Of a DNA stretch of 64,000 nt, positions 11,546 through 23,054 are shown piece by piece. The notes under the pieces were generated by a model. That model had not been told where the DNA came from and made no database searches. It saw only the letters and a program-made list of their open reading frames with translations. The translations under genes and the position numbers were made by a program. The stretch spans positions 2,809,501 to 2,873,500 of the forward strand of contig NC_092570.1 of assembly GCF_037975245.1 (NCBI RefSeq), read 5' to 3'. The stretch's first letter is position 1. Each line of letters begins with the position of its first letter. Source of the DNA: Apostichopus japonicus (taxonomy: Eukaryota; Echinodermata; Holothuroidea; Aspidochirotida; Stichopodidae).

Positions 11546-12180
11546 CAATATGTTATATACTATATATGTGGTTCTTTAACGTAGGCTATGCCAATATAGG
11601 CCGTGTGTTTAATTGAGTCCGTTGCATCCGCCGAGAAATCCAGTTTTAGTGTCGTCTTATTATCATACCGCACGATTTCTATATACACCGTATGACGTTC
11701 ACATATCCCTTATAATATGTATATTTACTCTTGTACTAAATATATAGCAACCACTCAAATAGTGTCAAAAGCACGGCCGTTATGTGCACAACACCATTTT
11801 TTCCATTCAATTTTACATAAAAGAACCGCTCAAATAAAATCGACGCAATATGTCTATTGACAAAACCCATAGTAACTACGTATATACACTCGGAGTTCTG
11901 AAGTTTATCGGTCCATTTTTGGATAAATTAAATCTGCTATTCGAAGTTAACTCTACGGTGAAGAGCTTTTAGATCTTATAGGTGGGGGGGGGGGGGGGGG
12001 GAGAAGCAACTCTGGCTATAAAGACGAATTCGTAATAACTAGTAAGCGTACGCGGTTTTAAAATCCGTCACATTCGTTGTATAACGCTTTTAGCATGTCG
12101 CGGTTCATTCCATTTCAATGTCGGTATACGTATAGTGACAGTTAGGCTATATACATACAGATTACTATCTGTTATTCGAG

Positions 12181-12211
12181 ATTTCTGTGGTTATGATGTT
12201 ACCACAGAAAT
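12181..12211. other. Perfect 10-bp stem hairpin
   Basis: ATTTCTGTGG and CCACAGAAAT are exact reverse complements separated by 11 bases. It lies about 580 bp downstream of the Ig gene stop codon. It could be in that gene's 3' UTR or be an element remnant; no function is claimed. Confidence 0.6.
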
Positions 12212-12790
12212 TGAGAATAAACAGATACGCTTCAATGCACCTTATTATTTTGGATTTTAAGTGCGTCGGTTTTTAAATGATCTCTTCTGCAAAAATTGAA
12301 CAACGAAATTGTATAAACAACTAGTGATCAACTCACGGTACCGTTATTAGCTGAGGTCAGAGCCTGCATCTAGCCAAGGAAATGACGTATGACCAATATG
12401 ACAGCGCCCTCCATTAATTTTTGAGCGTGAGCCCCAGTGACTATATATATCTATCTTTGGCTTTATTGTTCAACCAAACTAAAAAATATTAAAAATCGAA
12501 ACCTTTTAACCAACTGATTATTCATACCACCCATGAATGTCTCCTTTTTTGTTGTTGGAATATTGATATTGGGGAATTTTTTTTAGATAAAGACAATTGC
12601 CAATCCGGCGATAAATAATAAAGGCCTACATTTCATCAACAGCGAAATGCACTATTTCTAATTGAACAATCTGACTACTTAATATTACACATGCATGTGA
12701 AAATCATTAAAACCAACAAATAACAAAAATGCTACTCTAAGGAACAAGAACGTCTCGTTGCTCGTGACGTCACTAGAGTATAGGTAACAA

Positions 12791-14047
12791 TCACAGATGA
12801 GTGCTAGCCATATCATCTGTCCCAGGGATAAGCACCGATTCTGGTCTTGCGAAAGTCTGTGCAGGAAGCGATGGCTGGTATTCATTAGACGACTGTACTT
12901 GTATGGGTTTATCGAAACCGTTAGGTGGCGCATCGTAAAACGGTCCCGATATTTGGCTTTTATCAAACGGTGCTGTGTCGTAGATACTCAGCGGATTTAC
13001 CGGTTCTTCGCTGGGCGTTGTATTTTTACTCTGAGCCTTCCGACTTTGTCTACAACAACAAAAACAACAAACGATGACAAAAATCAATAAAATAGCAAGC
13101 ACAAGTACTGCTCCTGGTATTATGTAAATTAGCAAATCTTCAAAGCTCATCGTTTCCTTCTCATTGTTCATTTCCTTACTTTTCTGAAGTTTGGCGGTTG
13201 ATGTAAGTACGGTAGCCAATGGTATCGCGGTTGATGGAGCATAGCTAGATGAAGATGACATCGCAGTTGATGGAACAGCGCTAGATGAAGATGCGGTAGT
13301 AGATTTTGATGTGACGGTTATCGGACCGACGGAACAATCACTGTTTGTCATGAAATTTAAAACAGAAAAAGAGTACTTGCAAATATATGTTACGCCATCT
13401 TCATTCTCAGATATGTTAGGAATCATTATATTTCTTCTTCCTTTAATTCCCACACGGACTTCATTAGAAGATATCATCGTTTCGGAACCATCCGTTCCTC
13501 TTCTGAACCAACTTGCTTCTGTCGTGGTTCCTTCCGGGAATACCCGATAAAAACAATCTGCTTGAAATGTTCCACCTTCTACGACAACATTTTCTGTCAT
13601 AATATTATGACTATAACAATGCGGGTTATCCATTACGACCATGAAATTCAAACTAGAATTCATAGTAACTGGTGGAGTGTTGTCCATTACAACACAAGTG
13701 TACAATCCACTGGTTGAAGCGGACGCCATTTTGATTATGAGAATGGTTGCATTTCCATCTGCTTCAACTGTATAATCGTCTGATTCACTCATTAATCCTT
13801 CTGAGATTAACATAGTATCATCTTTGTAAATTCTTACTTCAGCCGATTCAGAAAATCCACTTCTTTCACAGGAAAGTGCTATATTTTCTTCCGTTTCAAG
13901 TACGATATTTTTATTAATTTCATCTTGGACGTGAAATGAAACCATTTGAGGAAAGACAATCTTGAAGAACGTTGAAATAATCAGAATGCGAAAAACTGAC
14001 TTGTAGCTAAAGTTTGGTCTCAGCGATAGAGTTTTCCGATACGCCAT
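12791..14047 (-). CDS. Intronless two-Ig-domain single-pass membrane receptor
   Basis: A single open frame of 418 codons plus TGA. The ATG at 14047 has a strong context (AAAATGG); the frame is open about 10 codons further upstream but without an ATG. The order is: basic N-terminus and hydrophobic signal segment (about 20-36, ILIISTFFKIVF); Ig domain 1 with C60-C118 in SGLYTC; Ig domain 2 with C165, W180 and C223 in DGVTYIC, plus two further cysteines at C144 and C238; Ser/Thr-rich stalk (about 246-300); membrane helix (about 306-328, IIPGAVLVLAILLIFVIV) followed by a CCFCCC cluster; then an 86-residue cytoplasmic tail. Candidate N-glycosylation sites are N99, N130 and N211. The tail has Y356 (SIYDTAPFD), Y371 (PFYDAPPNGFD) and Y390 (NEYQPS), candidate phosphotyrosine sites; YDAP fits a YxxP SH2 ligand. 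There is no classical ITIM or ITAM. A surface receptor for adhesion or immune recognition is likely; the ligand is unknown. Confidence 0.88.
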   Translation of the reverse strand: MAYRKTLSLRPNFSYKSVFRILIISTFFKIVFPQMVSFHVQDEINKNIVLETEENIALSCERSGFSESAEVRIYKDDTMLISEGLMSESDDYTVEADGNATILIIKMASASTSGLYTCVVMDNTPPVTMNSSLNFMVVMDNPHCYSHNIMTENVVVEGGTFQADCFYRVFPEGTTTEASWFRRGTDGSETMISSNEVRVGIKGRRNIMIPNISENEDGVTYICKYSFSVLNFMTNSDCSVGPITVTSKSTTASSSSAVPSTAMSSSSSYAPSTAIPLATVLTSTAKLQKSKEMNNEKETMSFEDLLIYIIPGAVLVLAILLIFVIVCCFCCCRQSRKAQSKNTTPSEEPVNPLSIYDTAPFDKSQISGPFYDAPPNGFDKPIQVQSSNEYQPSLPAQTFARPESVLIPGTDDMASTHL

Positions 14048-15618
14048 TTTGAGGTATTGGTGATAGAAGACGGACAATTAAAGTAATATTCAATATGAAT
14101 AGCAAAAAATTCGACAATTCTCAAACTCCAAGTTCGGTTAATCCCGTCTACGGTATTAATAATCAGCTGTGGAACTTCCAAAACACAAAAGTTAAGCAGT
14201 CATCCAGAGTAAGAAAATAAATATTCCATGCAGTTATGATTCTCTGAGAGACAGTATAAAATAAATCCCTCGCATGAATTAAACTTTATTTCTGCTTTTA
14301 TATTTTTCACGCTGCTCCCTCCAGTCTTCTCATAAATGTTTGCAAACTATTCCAAACTCTTTCAGACAATAACATATAACGTTTCTCTATTACATATGTG
14401 TATAAACTACTGCCCGTTACAAATTTTTTCTTACTGTATAGGTCTATAAGACATGTAGCCTACCAGCTTTATACTGCAAGGTTAATAAGACAATAATTTA
14501 GTAACAATATATATAGCCTTTATATATTCAATCAGAGTTCCTACAAAGTAAACCTGTATGCAAATAACAGGGTGGCACATGATCTAGAAAAAGCCACAAA
14601 GGTTCCTCTTTATGTTGAGAATTAACTCGTTCGAAATACTTCCGTGTTCAAGGATCACTGATTTCAAGTTTGTATTTATATACTTTGTGAATCCAAAAAG
14701 TTAAAAAAAACGACACGAAACTCTTCGAGAGTTGAATCCAGCGAGAAAAAGAGATCAAAGCATTTTGAGCCTCCCAAACGAAACGTGTATAAAAGATATT
14801 TCTCCAAATTCAGTATTTTCCTTATGTCTTTTGTTATCCTTAGGATACAGCCGTGTGCCTTACTTCATGATCTCATAGAAGTATTACATACAAGCCTACA
14901 TCAAGTGAGATCAATTTAGATTGCAACAACAAATATTCACATCGTTCGCGGCTTCAACTTTGTAAATTCTGTTAAAAGAGGGTTTGAGATCATATAAGAT
15001 ATAAACCCTGCACGCAATTAGCTTTGAACTGACTATGTGTAGCTTACCAACTATATAACAGAATCAATATTTCACATGACTCAAGGTTGATCACAAAGCA
15101 TAGTCACGGTTCTTTTATTATCAAAACGATCGAAGCATGAAGCGTAACACTTTTGTCGAGGAGAAGTGAACAAGTAACTTTTCAAAAGACAAACTTTTAG
15201 GCAATTGTGATAAATAATACAGGTTTATTTTGGGGACTTTTTTGTTTTTGAACGATCGTGTGTCATGAAGGTCAAAGAAACACAGTTTACTGCTATCGAT
15301 GAATCACGCAGCCTATCCAGTGGCGGCCTGGGTGTAACGTGTGTAAGCCTATACAGGAGCGGCCTGGGTGTAACGTGTGAAATTCTTCTAATAATTCCTA
15401 GGGTTACATATACTTCCGATCAAACTCATATATAAGAAAGGTCTAAACATTTAAGGCTTTACTTCCGGTAGATATATGAACTGGGCGAAATTCCAATATA
15501 GTGAGATGATAATATGATATACAGATATTGATAAGCCAAACAGACGAAAATAAACGATACATCCAGAGGCCAAAAACAGCGTGACTAGGTGGGTGCCATT
15601 AAAGGCTCGTGAATGAAT

Positions 15619-15667
15619 GAATAATAATAATAATAATCATCATCATAATAATAATAATCATCATCAT

Positions 15668-15702
<35 letters not shown>

Positions 15703-15703
15703 C
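15619..15703. repeat. AAT/ATC trinucleotide microsatellite
   Basis: Runs of AATAAT interrupted by ATCATC blocks. Both strands give artefactual Tyr/Asp-rich frames. Confidence 0.9.
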
Positions 15704-16696
15704 CTGAATATATAAATAAAATAATACAATAATATGAACTGAAACAAATATGTTTCATTACTGTTTCTATACGAATTAATATTAGGGGCAGATTATATTT
15801 GTTAATGTGAAATGGTAAAGAGTTCCAGTGACATGTAGGCCTTAACATGTAAAACCAACTGCCGTCGTATGTGTTTATTTATTTCTTTAATTTTTTTGCA
15901 TTTCATTATAAGTTATGTCTGTCTGTCGATTTTTTATTTCTCCTTTTAAACTTTGTACTTGAACGAATCACACTTGATCACATTATATGCGTTAATTTTT
16001 GCCCTTGCGCTATAGTGGTTCGGTTTTTATTAACTTTGTTTTCATATATTATATTAATCTTTAACATAACATAGTTAAATTTGTTCTCGTGCTAAGAAAC
16101 CAATTAAACCCGCTAAAATATTGTCGAACCGGTAGGATTTTTTGAATAGAAACTGGAAACCCTTTCTTATTACGTCCTTGCAAACAACTGTTTTATTTAT
16201 ATAGATCAGTTCAGCCTTGTCAACAAGGATTTGAACAGGTATATATATACCAGCCAGGGAAATGCCCAGGATTTCCAAAGGTGAGGGACAAATTCAATAT
16301 TTCCCACGACTGATTTAGGTATGGACCTTAAACAGTTTTGTACCCTTCGTTTCTGCAAATTGTTAATGGTATCCTACTGGGTTAGGTTCCTGTTGAACAA
16401 TAAGAAATCTTTTTGACTCTCAGTGAATAGTATTGTCTATAGGGACCACTACAGTAAATACCGATTCCCTTTTAAGTCGGAATTTCAAGTTACAAGAAAA
16501 GTAGGCTTATATACACCCAACACACGGTATATCTCCAGTGTATGAGTGACCGATCAACCATGAGCAGATGAGTGTCAATATGGCGGGTAAAAACTTGAAA
16601 ATGAGTTCATAACAATAAATAAATTTTCTAAAAAAATGTTACGACTAATAATAATAATGACAAAAAGCAAAAAAAAAATTCTTTGAAAAGGTCAAA

Positions 16697-16701
16697 ATAT
16701 G

Positions 16702-16762
<61 letters not shown>
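16697..16762. repeat. (AT)n microsatellite
   Basis: About 65 bp of almost pure AT dinucleotide in gene-free DNA. Confidence 0.92.
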
Positions 16763-16767
<5 letters not shown>

Positions 16768-17587
16768 CTTTACACCTTGAAAGATATATGTTTTGTCTTT
16801 ACTATAGATTTAATTTACCAATTTACAAGACTGTGTATAAGTCTATCACCACAGTAGTCTATATATGAAATAGGAAAGTATAGGAATACAAAAGTAATTT
16901 AGCCATTAGGACAAATAGAGAGTTGAATCTCTATACGCATATATGGATTCTATTTTTGTATTAGTACACGTAATGAATGCATCCATGCTATACTGGCAAG
17001 TATACTATTGAGTGTCAACTTTATATACTAAAGTATTTTTCCATGTATATCTTAAAGGTCCTGTCTAAGTTCGATTTTATTTCTAACTTATTGCGCAGAG
17101 TGTTATTTTTCACGAGTCAATCTTGACAATACCGATAATTAAAACTTTCACCTCAAAGTGTTATCCTAGTGTGTAAAATGCCCTGCTAGCAACACACTAT
17201 ATAGGTGTCGTGACAAATATTACACTGAGTAAAGAAAAGAAAAAAACTTGAACGCAACTTTGTCAACACTTTTTTTAAAAGTACAAAAATTACGTCAAAG
17301 GAACTTTCCTATAACATCGGTAGGGACATGTATGTATAAATATATATACATGTATATATATGTTATGATATTGCGCTTCACTGATCTGTAATACGGCGTC
17401 GCCCAACTTTACTAATTCGATAATTGGAAACAGCGCCCTCTGTATGCACAAATAGCGTCAACCATCTTAACTTGACGAGCGATCGGACCTGCGTTTCACA
17501 TTTTGACACGTTCCATACCCACAGCGCACCCCCATAAACTCTCACCCTTGTTGTAAACGAGACGAAAGTTTCTTGAATTTCAATAAA

Positions 17588-17659
17588 ATGACAGCCGAAC
17601 AAGTCGATGAATTAATAAACAAGCTCAGGACCGATCACAATAATAGACTCAGACTCAAG
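17588..17659 (+). CDS. Possible first-exon fragment, broken by a mobile element (tentative)
   Basis: ATG at 17588 opens 24 codons, MTAEQVDELINKLRTDHNNR then LRLK, with a helical, charged composition unlike the surrounding repeats. It is preceded by 5'-UTR-like sequence including ACCATCTTAA (YY1-like). The frame runs straight into the GC-rich end of the mobile element at 17657 and no donor is seen before it. No protein family was recognised and no downstream exon was found. It could be a true 5' exon hit by an insertion, or chance. Confidence 0.22.
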
Positions 17660-17930
17660 GGCGGCGGAACCGGGGGGCACAGGGGGCACGTGCCCCCCCC
17701 CCCACTTTTCCTCAGGTTAAAACTGTACCCTTTTTCTACATAAAAATTGAGATGTCTCAAGTTAGCAAGAGGCCAGGGATCCAGAATGAACATTCGGGAA
17801 GGGCCGTTTCCGGCCATCTTAGGGGTTTGTAAAACCAAAAATTTTCTTTGTACGCTCCGCGCCAACGATGGTGGCGCTCCGCTCAGATAGTCGTGCATAC
17901 AACTTTGCAAATCCTGGCTACGCCCCTGAC
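17657..17930 (+). mobile_element. Short MITE-like element with GC-rich left end (family T1, copy 1)
   Basis: The left end is GGGCGGCGGAACCGGGGGGC followed by G and C runs; the right end is AAATCCTGGCTACGCCCCTG. The interior has TTTCTTTGTACGCTCCGCGCC. Related copies at 31325-32032, 32237-32578, 34378-34907 and 46955-47160 share these ends or the interior. No coding capacity is seen, so it must be non-autonomous. Confidence 0.75.
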
Positions 17931-19219
17931 TTTTAATGAATTTCTGTGGGTCAAACTCAAAGCTATTTCGAGTGGGAAAAAATTTGTTAAGATATTAGCA
18001 AGAAATAAACTCTAATTCGGAAGATTCCTACATTAGCAACTAGCATGATTTCACCTCATTTTGTCTCAAAAGAAAACTTGTTCCTTGTTTCCCAATTTGC
18101 ACATTGGATATTGCAGTGCCAGTATGCATATTTTCCTTGAAGGGGGGGGGGGCGTTGATGGAGTGATGTGTATACCCAAATAAGATAATACAATAAGAGT
18201 TATAAAGGGTACTAAATATAAGGCTGCATCAGTCCAATCGAATTTCTGCAAAGTGCCCTTTGATGTCGGTGCCCCCCCCCCCCCTCCAGATTAAAAGTGC
18301 TTCCGCCGCCCTTGCTCAGACTTCAAAGGCTCGTTCTTCTCTCGGACAGTGTAGACTCGATAAAATAATTGCTATTTCAAGTGCTAGGTGGGTCGGAATG
18401 ACATGGGGAGGGGGGGGGGGGGAACAGAGGTATATGGTGAATTGAGAAGAGTTCGATAACTATATATATAGGCCTATAGATTTTATAGTGGAATGGACAA
18501 AAGTAAAAAAGGTACAGTTACAAGTAATATTAAAATTCATATTTTATAATAAAATAAGAGAACTTAAAGGGATAGTCTATTATTGTTTTGGCCATGATTT
18601 TAGGGTTCTAATTATAAACATATCGGTGATATAGTTAACAATTCACCAAATGCCGGTTCTAAAATCATAAGTTACCTATAATGATCTAATGTTAGCAACG
18701 ATTTTAGTGTCACCGCTGTATGTATTGTTCTTTGAAAATCTGTATAGAAAAATAATAACGGTTTACACAACAGTAAATTCCAAGCCTAACGATGTTTCAA
18801 TCAAAATTATGCTCCAAACAGAGCCATAATTAATTGACCTGTTTTGGATCGAAGTTCTTTGATCGCAAAAATCTCTATCATATAAGCTCGAGATGATGTT
18901 GAGTTTTTATCTTCAGAAAAACATCTTTAAATTGTTTTCTCGGTACAATATTTTTAATTAATAACACTACGTGCATTGATGCGCGTATGAATTATGGTAC
19001 TCCGCCCCATAATTATTTGGAAATATAATAATGATATGAAAACAAGAACTGTTTAGTCAGATTATCGATTTCCAAATCTCGTGGAAGGAGACCATGCCTA
19101 TTATAATAAATTCATCATTAGTGTGTATGCATGTATAGCTAGCGAGTTACTGCCTTTGTTGAACGGGGAGAATGTGGAGGGGCTTGATTAAAGTGTTGGG
19201 TGTTTTTTGGTTCAACAGT

Positions 19220-19345
19220 GGCGTAGGAAGGTACTTTTGAGTGGGGGGGGGGGCTGAAGACTGATGGCCGGCCTGGGGAAGGGGTCTAAGGGGAGGGGTG
19301 TCCCCTCTGGGGGGCTGGCGCCCCCAGCCCCCCGGTTCCTACGCC
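19220..19345. mobile_element. 126-bp MITE-like element with perfect 10-bp terminal inverted repeats
   Basis: It starts GGCGTAGGAA and ends TTCCTACGCC, exact reverse complements. The interior is G/C-run rich (GGGGAGGGGTGTCCCCTC and GGGGGGCTGGCGCCCCC), itself strongly self-complementary. Size, TIRs and lack of coding capacity indicate a miniature inverted-repeat transposable element. No clear target-site duplication was identified. Confidence 0.75.
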
Positions 19346-19615
19346 CTTGGGGTTCAAAATGGTGTTACATATTTCCACATATGAAACAATGATGAAGAAT
19401 TATCTACTGTTTAAGTTGTACCGCCTATATATGTTATACATTCATGTACTGTACACTAGAATGGTTTTGTAATTGTTTGTGTGCCTGTGGGGTTTCCTCC
19501 CCTTGCACGGTGGCTGTGCAGGTATACTCGCAGTGTAAATTTGTTCCATATGTATACAGCTACACACATGTATAACAGCGCATAGTATTTGTATATATGT
19601 ATTTATGTTTATATA

Positions 19616-19616
19616 C

Positions 19617-19678
<62 letters not shown>

Positions 19679-19680
19679 AT
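19616..19680. repeat. Compound (TA)n(TG)n microsatellite
   Basis: About 40 bp of TA followed by about 20 bp of TG. Confidence 0.9.
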
Positions 19681-22600
19681 ATATGTATGTACATTGTTGT
19701 ATATTATAGGTGTCTTTACCTTCCTTTTTTAAACTTTTCTGTGTTATATTTATACTTATTTTTATCTGTATTCTGTTTGTAACTTTAAATATTTGATATT
19801 TTATGTGTTTTACTATATATCTAGTGTGTAGGCTATACACTAATGACATACAATTACACCCCCCCCCCCCCCCAAAAAAAAAAAGTAGGCCTGATTTGTA
19901 GGTTATATCTTAAGTCCATCTGTAATTTCGAGCGATCAACTGATTGTAAAAGCCTCTAAAATTAACCAATATATCATTTATTTTTTATACCATTATAAAC
20001 ACGGCCAAACCGATACCCATCTCAACGGTCTGCTTTTTATTCTTTGGATGGGGAGGGGTGAGTGGGGGTGGGGTAAGAGGTTGCACTACTATGTAACAAA
20101 ATGATCTTACAATCATCTCGGTAAACTGTTTAGGCCGAAACGTTTGCCAATCTGTAAAGATCGAAGGAATAAATGAAAGAATTCTATGACTGTCTGACTT
20201 GGACCTTACATGTAGGCAGAGGGAGCAATTGCACAATAAATTGCATAAAAAAGTGCACCTTAACATTGAATGAAACGTGCAGTAATAACGCCTTTTCTCG
20301 ACCAAAATATCAAGCGTTCTTTAAATAATGCTAACACAAACAAATTCAGTGACCTTATCAAATCACAATAGGCCTATTGTTTCTGAACGAGTATGACACC
20401 TGTGTTGGTGTCTTCATGGTGATACTGTCGACCTATTTCGTGACACCTTTAATTACATATTGACTGCGATAGAAAATAAGAATAACATCTGATTACAATG
20501 TTAGGAGAAATATAGCCATATACTTCTAAGCAGTATACAATGTGTAGCCTGCATTTTCAGGTTGATTTGATATACAATCTTTCCACGGCAGTCGGTACTG
20601 TGCAACTCCCACGACAATGTGGCATTGAGGTGTACAGGATTTTAAAGGTGGGCGGGTGGGAAGGGTGGTATGGAGGGGGGGGGGGGAGGGAGGCTTATAT
20701 TCCATTATCTAATACATCCTTTACATTAGACCATATCTAATATTTGGGCGGATGAAAGATTGAAGTATAACAGTTTCCATGATCAAACCATAATATTCCA
20801 TTTCTATATAATCTTATTAATATTCATATATTCATATATTCATACATTCATATTACAATGTATATCAGTAGTTGATAAAAAGCATCCTTATAAATCTCCC
20901 CTATTTTCATATTAAATTTGACTATTTATTAGAAGAATTAATTGACGCTATTCCTAATGTAGATGAGTGTCTGTCTATTTAGTTGGTCTTTCAAGGCGAG
21001 AAACAGCTGGATCTCAACAATATACGCTCACGTGGCCGTTTTCCATTAAGAATCTGAAATCATGTTTTACTGTTTAGTTAGTTATCTTGGAGTAACGCGT
21101 TTTCTATGCCAGTTATTTTACATGCAGGTTTTTGTCATGTGTAGACGGCTTATTCGACTACATACAAAATTAGTTTTCACTAAAAGGTAGCGTGTAAAGT
21201 TCACTTTTTTCGTTGAAAAATATCATTGTGTACAATTTCGTGGAACTCATTTGCTTTATATATTTCCATTATGTTATTGGTGAAATTAAAATAAAGAAAG
21301 GCGAACACACAAATCCATACTTAAGAAAGTCATATCAAATAGGAATTACGTAACTAAAGGTCATTCCGAATATAATCAATCTACTGTTACTGTTCTACTG
21401 TAGGACACACCGTATCACCCCCCGCCCCCCCCCCCCCCCCCAATATGAAATTACTTATGCTTTCAAACATCTCATACACATAAACATATCAAGGTAATTT
21501 GAATGCATGGTGGGTAATCTTATTCGTTCTTATCATAATAAATTTACTCATTAAATTTTCTAAAGTTCGTATAGTCATTGTCTGATAGAAAAGTAACGTA
21601 ATAACGATAATATAAAACATGTGAAAATTTTACAAAAAAAAAAATTTACAAAATTTACACGTCGACATGGCGTTAATTTGATGTAATTATTAAAAGTCGT
21701 TCAAGGGTAAGATTCTCACGGGTTTTTAGTTGTTGATAGAATTCCTAAAGGTTTGTAACTTATTAGCCGTGTGCCCTCTAACGGAACGATATTGATCTAA
21801 GGCTATAGACTCAAAGATCTTCTTAAAGTTGTAGCAAATTCATTTTGGTCAGAAAGTTCTGAATTTGTCTTTTTTTAGATTCAATGCTTCGAGTATAGAA
21901 TGTGCAATTATATTAAAATTGTTCATACTAACTTGAAGTACCCATCATGACTATCTTTTTCAAAAGATGTTAATATTAGCCTATAGGTAAAAATATTTTC
22001 ATATGGAAAATATTGCATGAAAAGAAAACACAATTAAAGCAGTAATCCTTTAAACAATCTGTTGTTTTTTGTCCTTTTCCAAATTGATGGGAAGGAGTCA
22101 AGTTAATATTGACAATTCGCTTTTTGATGTTCCATATTATAATTCCCAAAAAATTACTTAAATTATTACTTGATTGTGAACAATCATAATCATGGTGAGC
22201 GCATGCGCTGGGAAATCAGCGAGAATCGAATCTATGAATTCTCCTCCCTGGCGTCTATATACCTCCACTTAGTGTTTCCAAAATACATGAAGGTATCTTA
22301 GGTTCATCAATCGGAAACTTACTTTGACTAATATGCTGCATTTTAATTTTGGTAAAATTGTTCACTAAGCGCAAACAGCTGCTTTAAAGTGCTGATGGGC
22401 CCAACTGAAGGGTGTTATGCTCACATAAATACTTTAACACATACATAACAATTGGCTTTTGGCATTTGTTTAATCTTTCATTGTGTTATCTGACTAGAAA
22501 TAATATTATCCTTTGGTATGAATCGCCAAATTCATACCCATTGGGTGGTTATAGGCCAAGCGTCACTGTTAATCGTTGAACTCCGTATATATTCGACCCA

Positions 22601-22890
22601 CTAACTTCTTGTTGTTGTATGCCAGATCGGTATTGCAGATCAGCTAAAAAGGAAAGTTACGTTTCTTTCTTTCTCTACTTTTTCTTGCACCACCCTTGTG
22701 CAACTATCCTTCATGAATTCTAAATATATTTTTTTAATGGTAAATGTATAATATAGGCTAAGGCTGTTTTGTTTTGTTTCTTTGTTTTCTGTTAGACGTC
22801 AAATAGTGCATTCTGGGGCATAACTAGACTAATAAGTCAGGTCCATAATTATGAGCTAATAACTACTTTTAAATTTTGTGTGAGGTTGAA

Positions 22891-23054
22891 AAGGGAGGGG
22901 AGAGGGAGGGGAGAGGGAGGGGAGAGGGAGGGGAGAGGGAGGGGAGAGGGAGGGGAGAGGGAGGGGAGAGGGAGGGGAGAGGGAGGGGAGAGGGAGGGGA
23001 GAGGGAGGGGAGAGGGAGGGGAGAGGGAGGGGAGAGGGAGGGGAGAGGGAGGGG
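22891..23054. repeat. Purine-only 11-bp minisatellite (AGGGAGGGGAG)n
   Basis: About 15 near-identical copies of an 11-bp unit made only of G and A on the plus strand. Perfect homogeneity suggests recent expansion. The strand asymmetry and G runs make it able in principle to form G-quadruplex or triplex DNA. Long GEREGRGR and SPPSPLPLP frames here are artefacts. Confidence 0.95.

Larger units (their letters stand above)
8809..12790. other. Intergenic region between SDR gene 1 and the Ig receptor
   Basis: No gene seen. It contains, in order: GC-rich palindromic clusters (about 9233-9395), a triple 11-bp repeat (9570), a dispersed array with a nuclear-receptor-like motif (9713-10108), an AT microsatellite (10638-10815), a tRNA-derived SINE (11327-11545), a long G run (about 11982-12000) and a short perfect hairpin (12181-12211). 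The right part must hold the 3' UTR of the Ig gene; AATAAA on the minus strand at 12467-12462 is a candidate poly(A) signal. The left part should hold the SDR gene 1 promoter. Confidence 0.6.
14078..17560. other. Intergenic, repeat-bearing, no gene seen
   Basis: AT-rich DNA upstream of the Ig gene. The only structures noted are a direct pair of GCGGCCTGGGTGTAACGTGTG (about 15322 and 15360), a trinucleotide tract (15619-15703) and an (AT)n tract (16697-16762). Frames across these tracts (Tyr- or Ile-Tyr-rich) are translation of repeats. Confidence 0.6.

Noticed and set aside
12797-13090. Plus-strand open frames over the Ig receptor (also 13311-13550)
   Set aside because: Antisense shadows of the minus-strand receptor.
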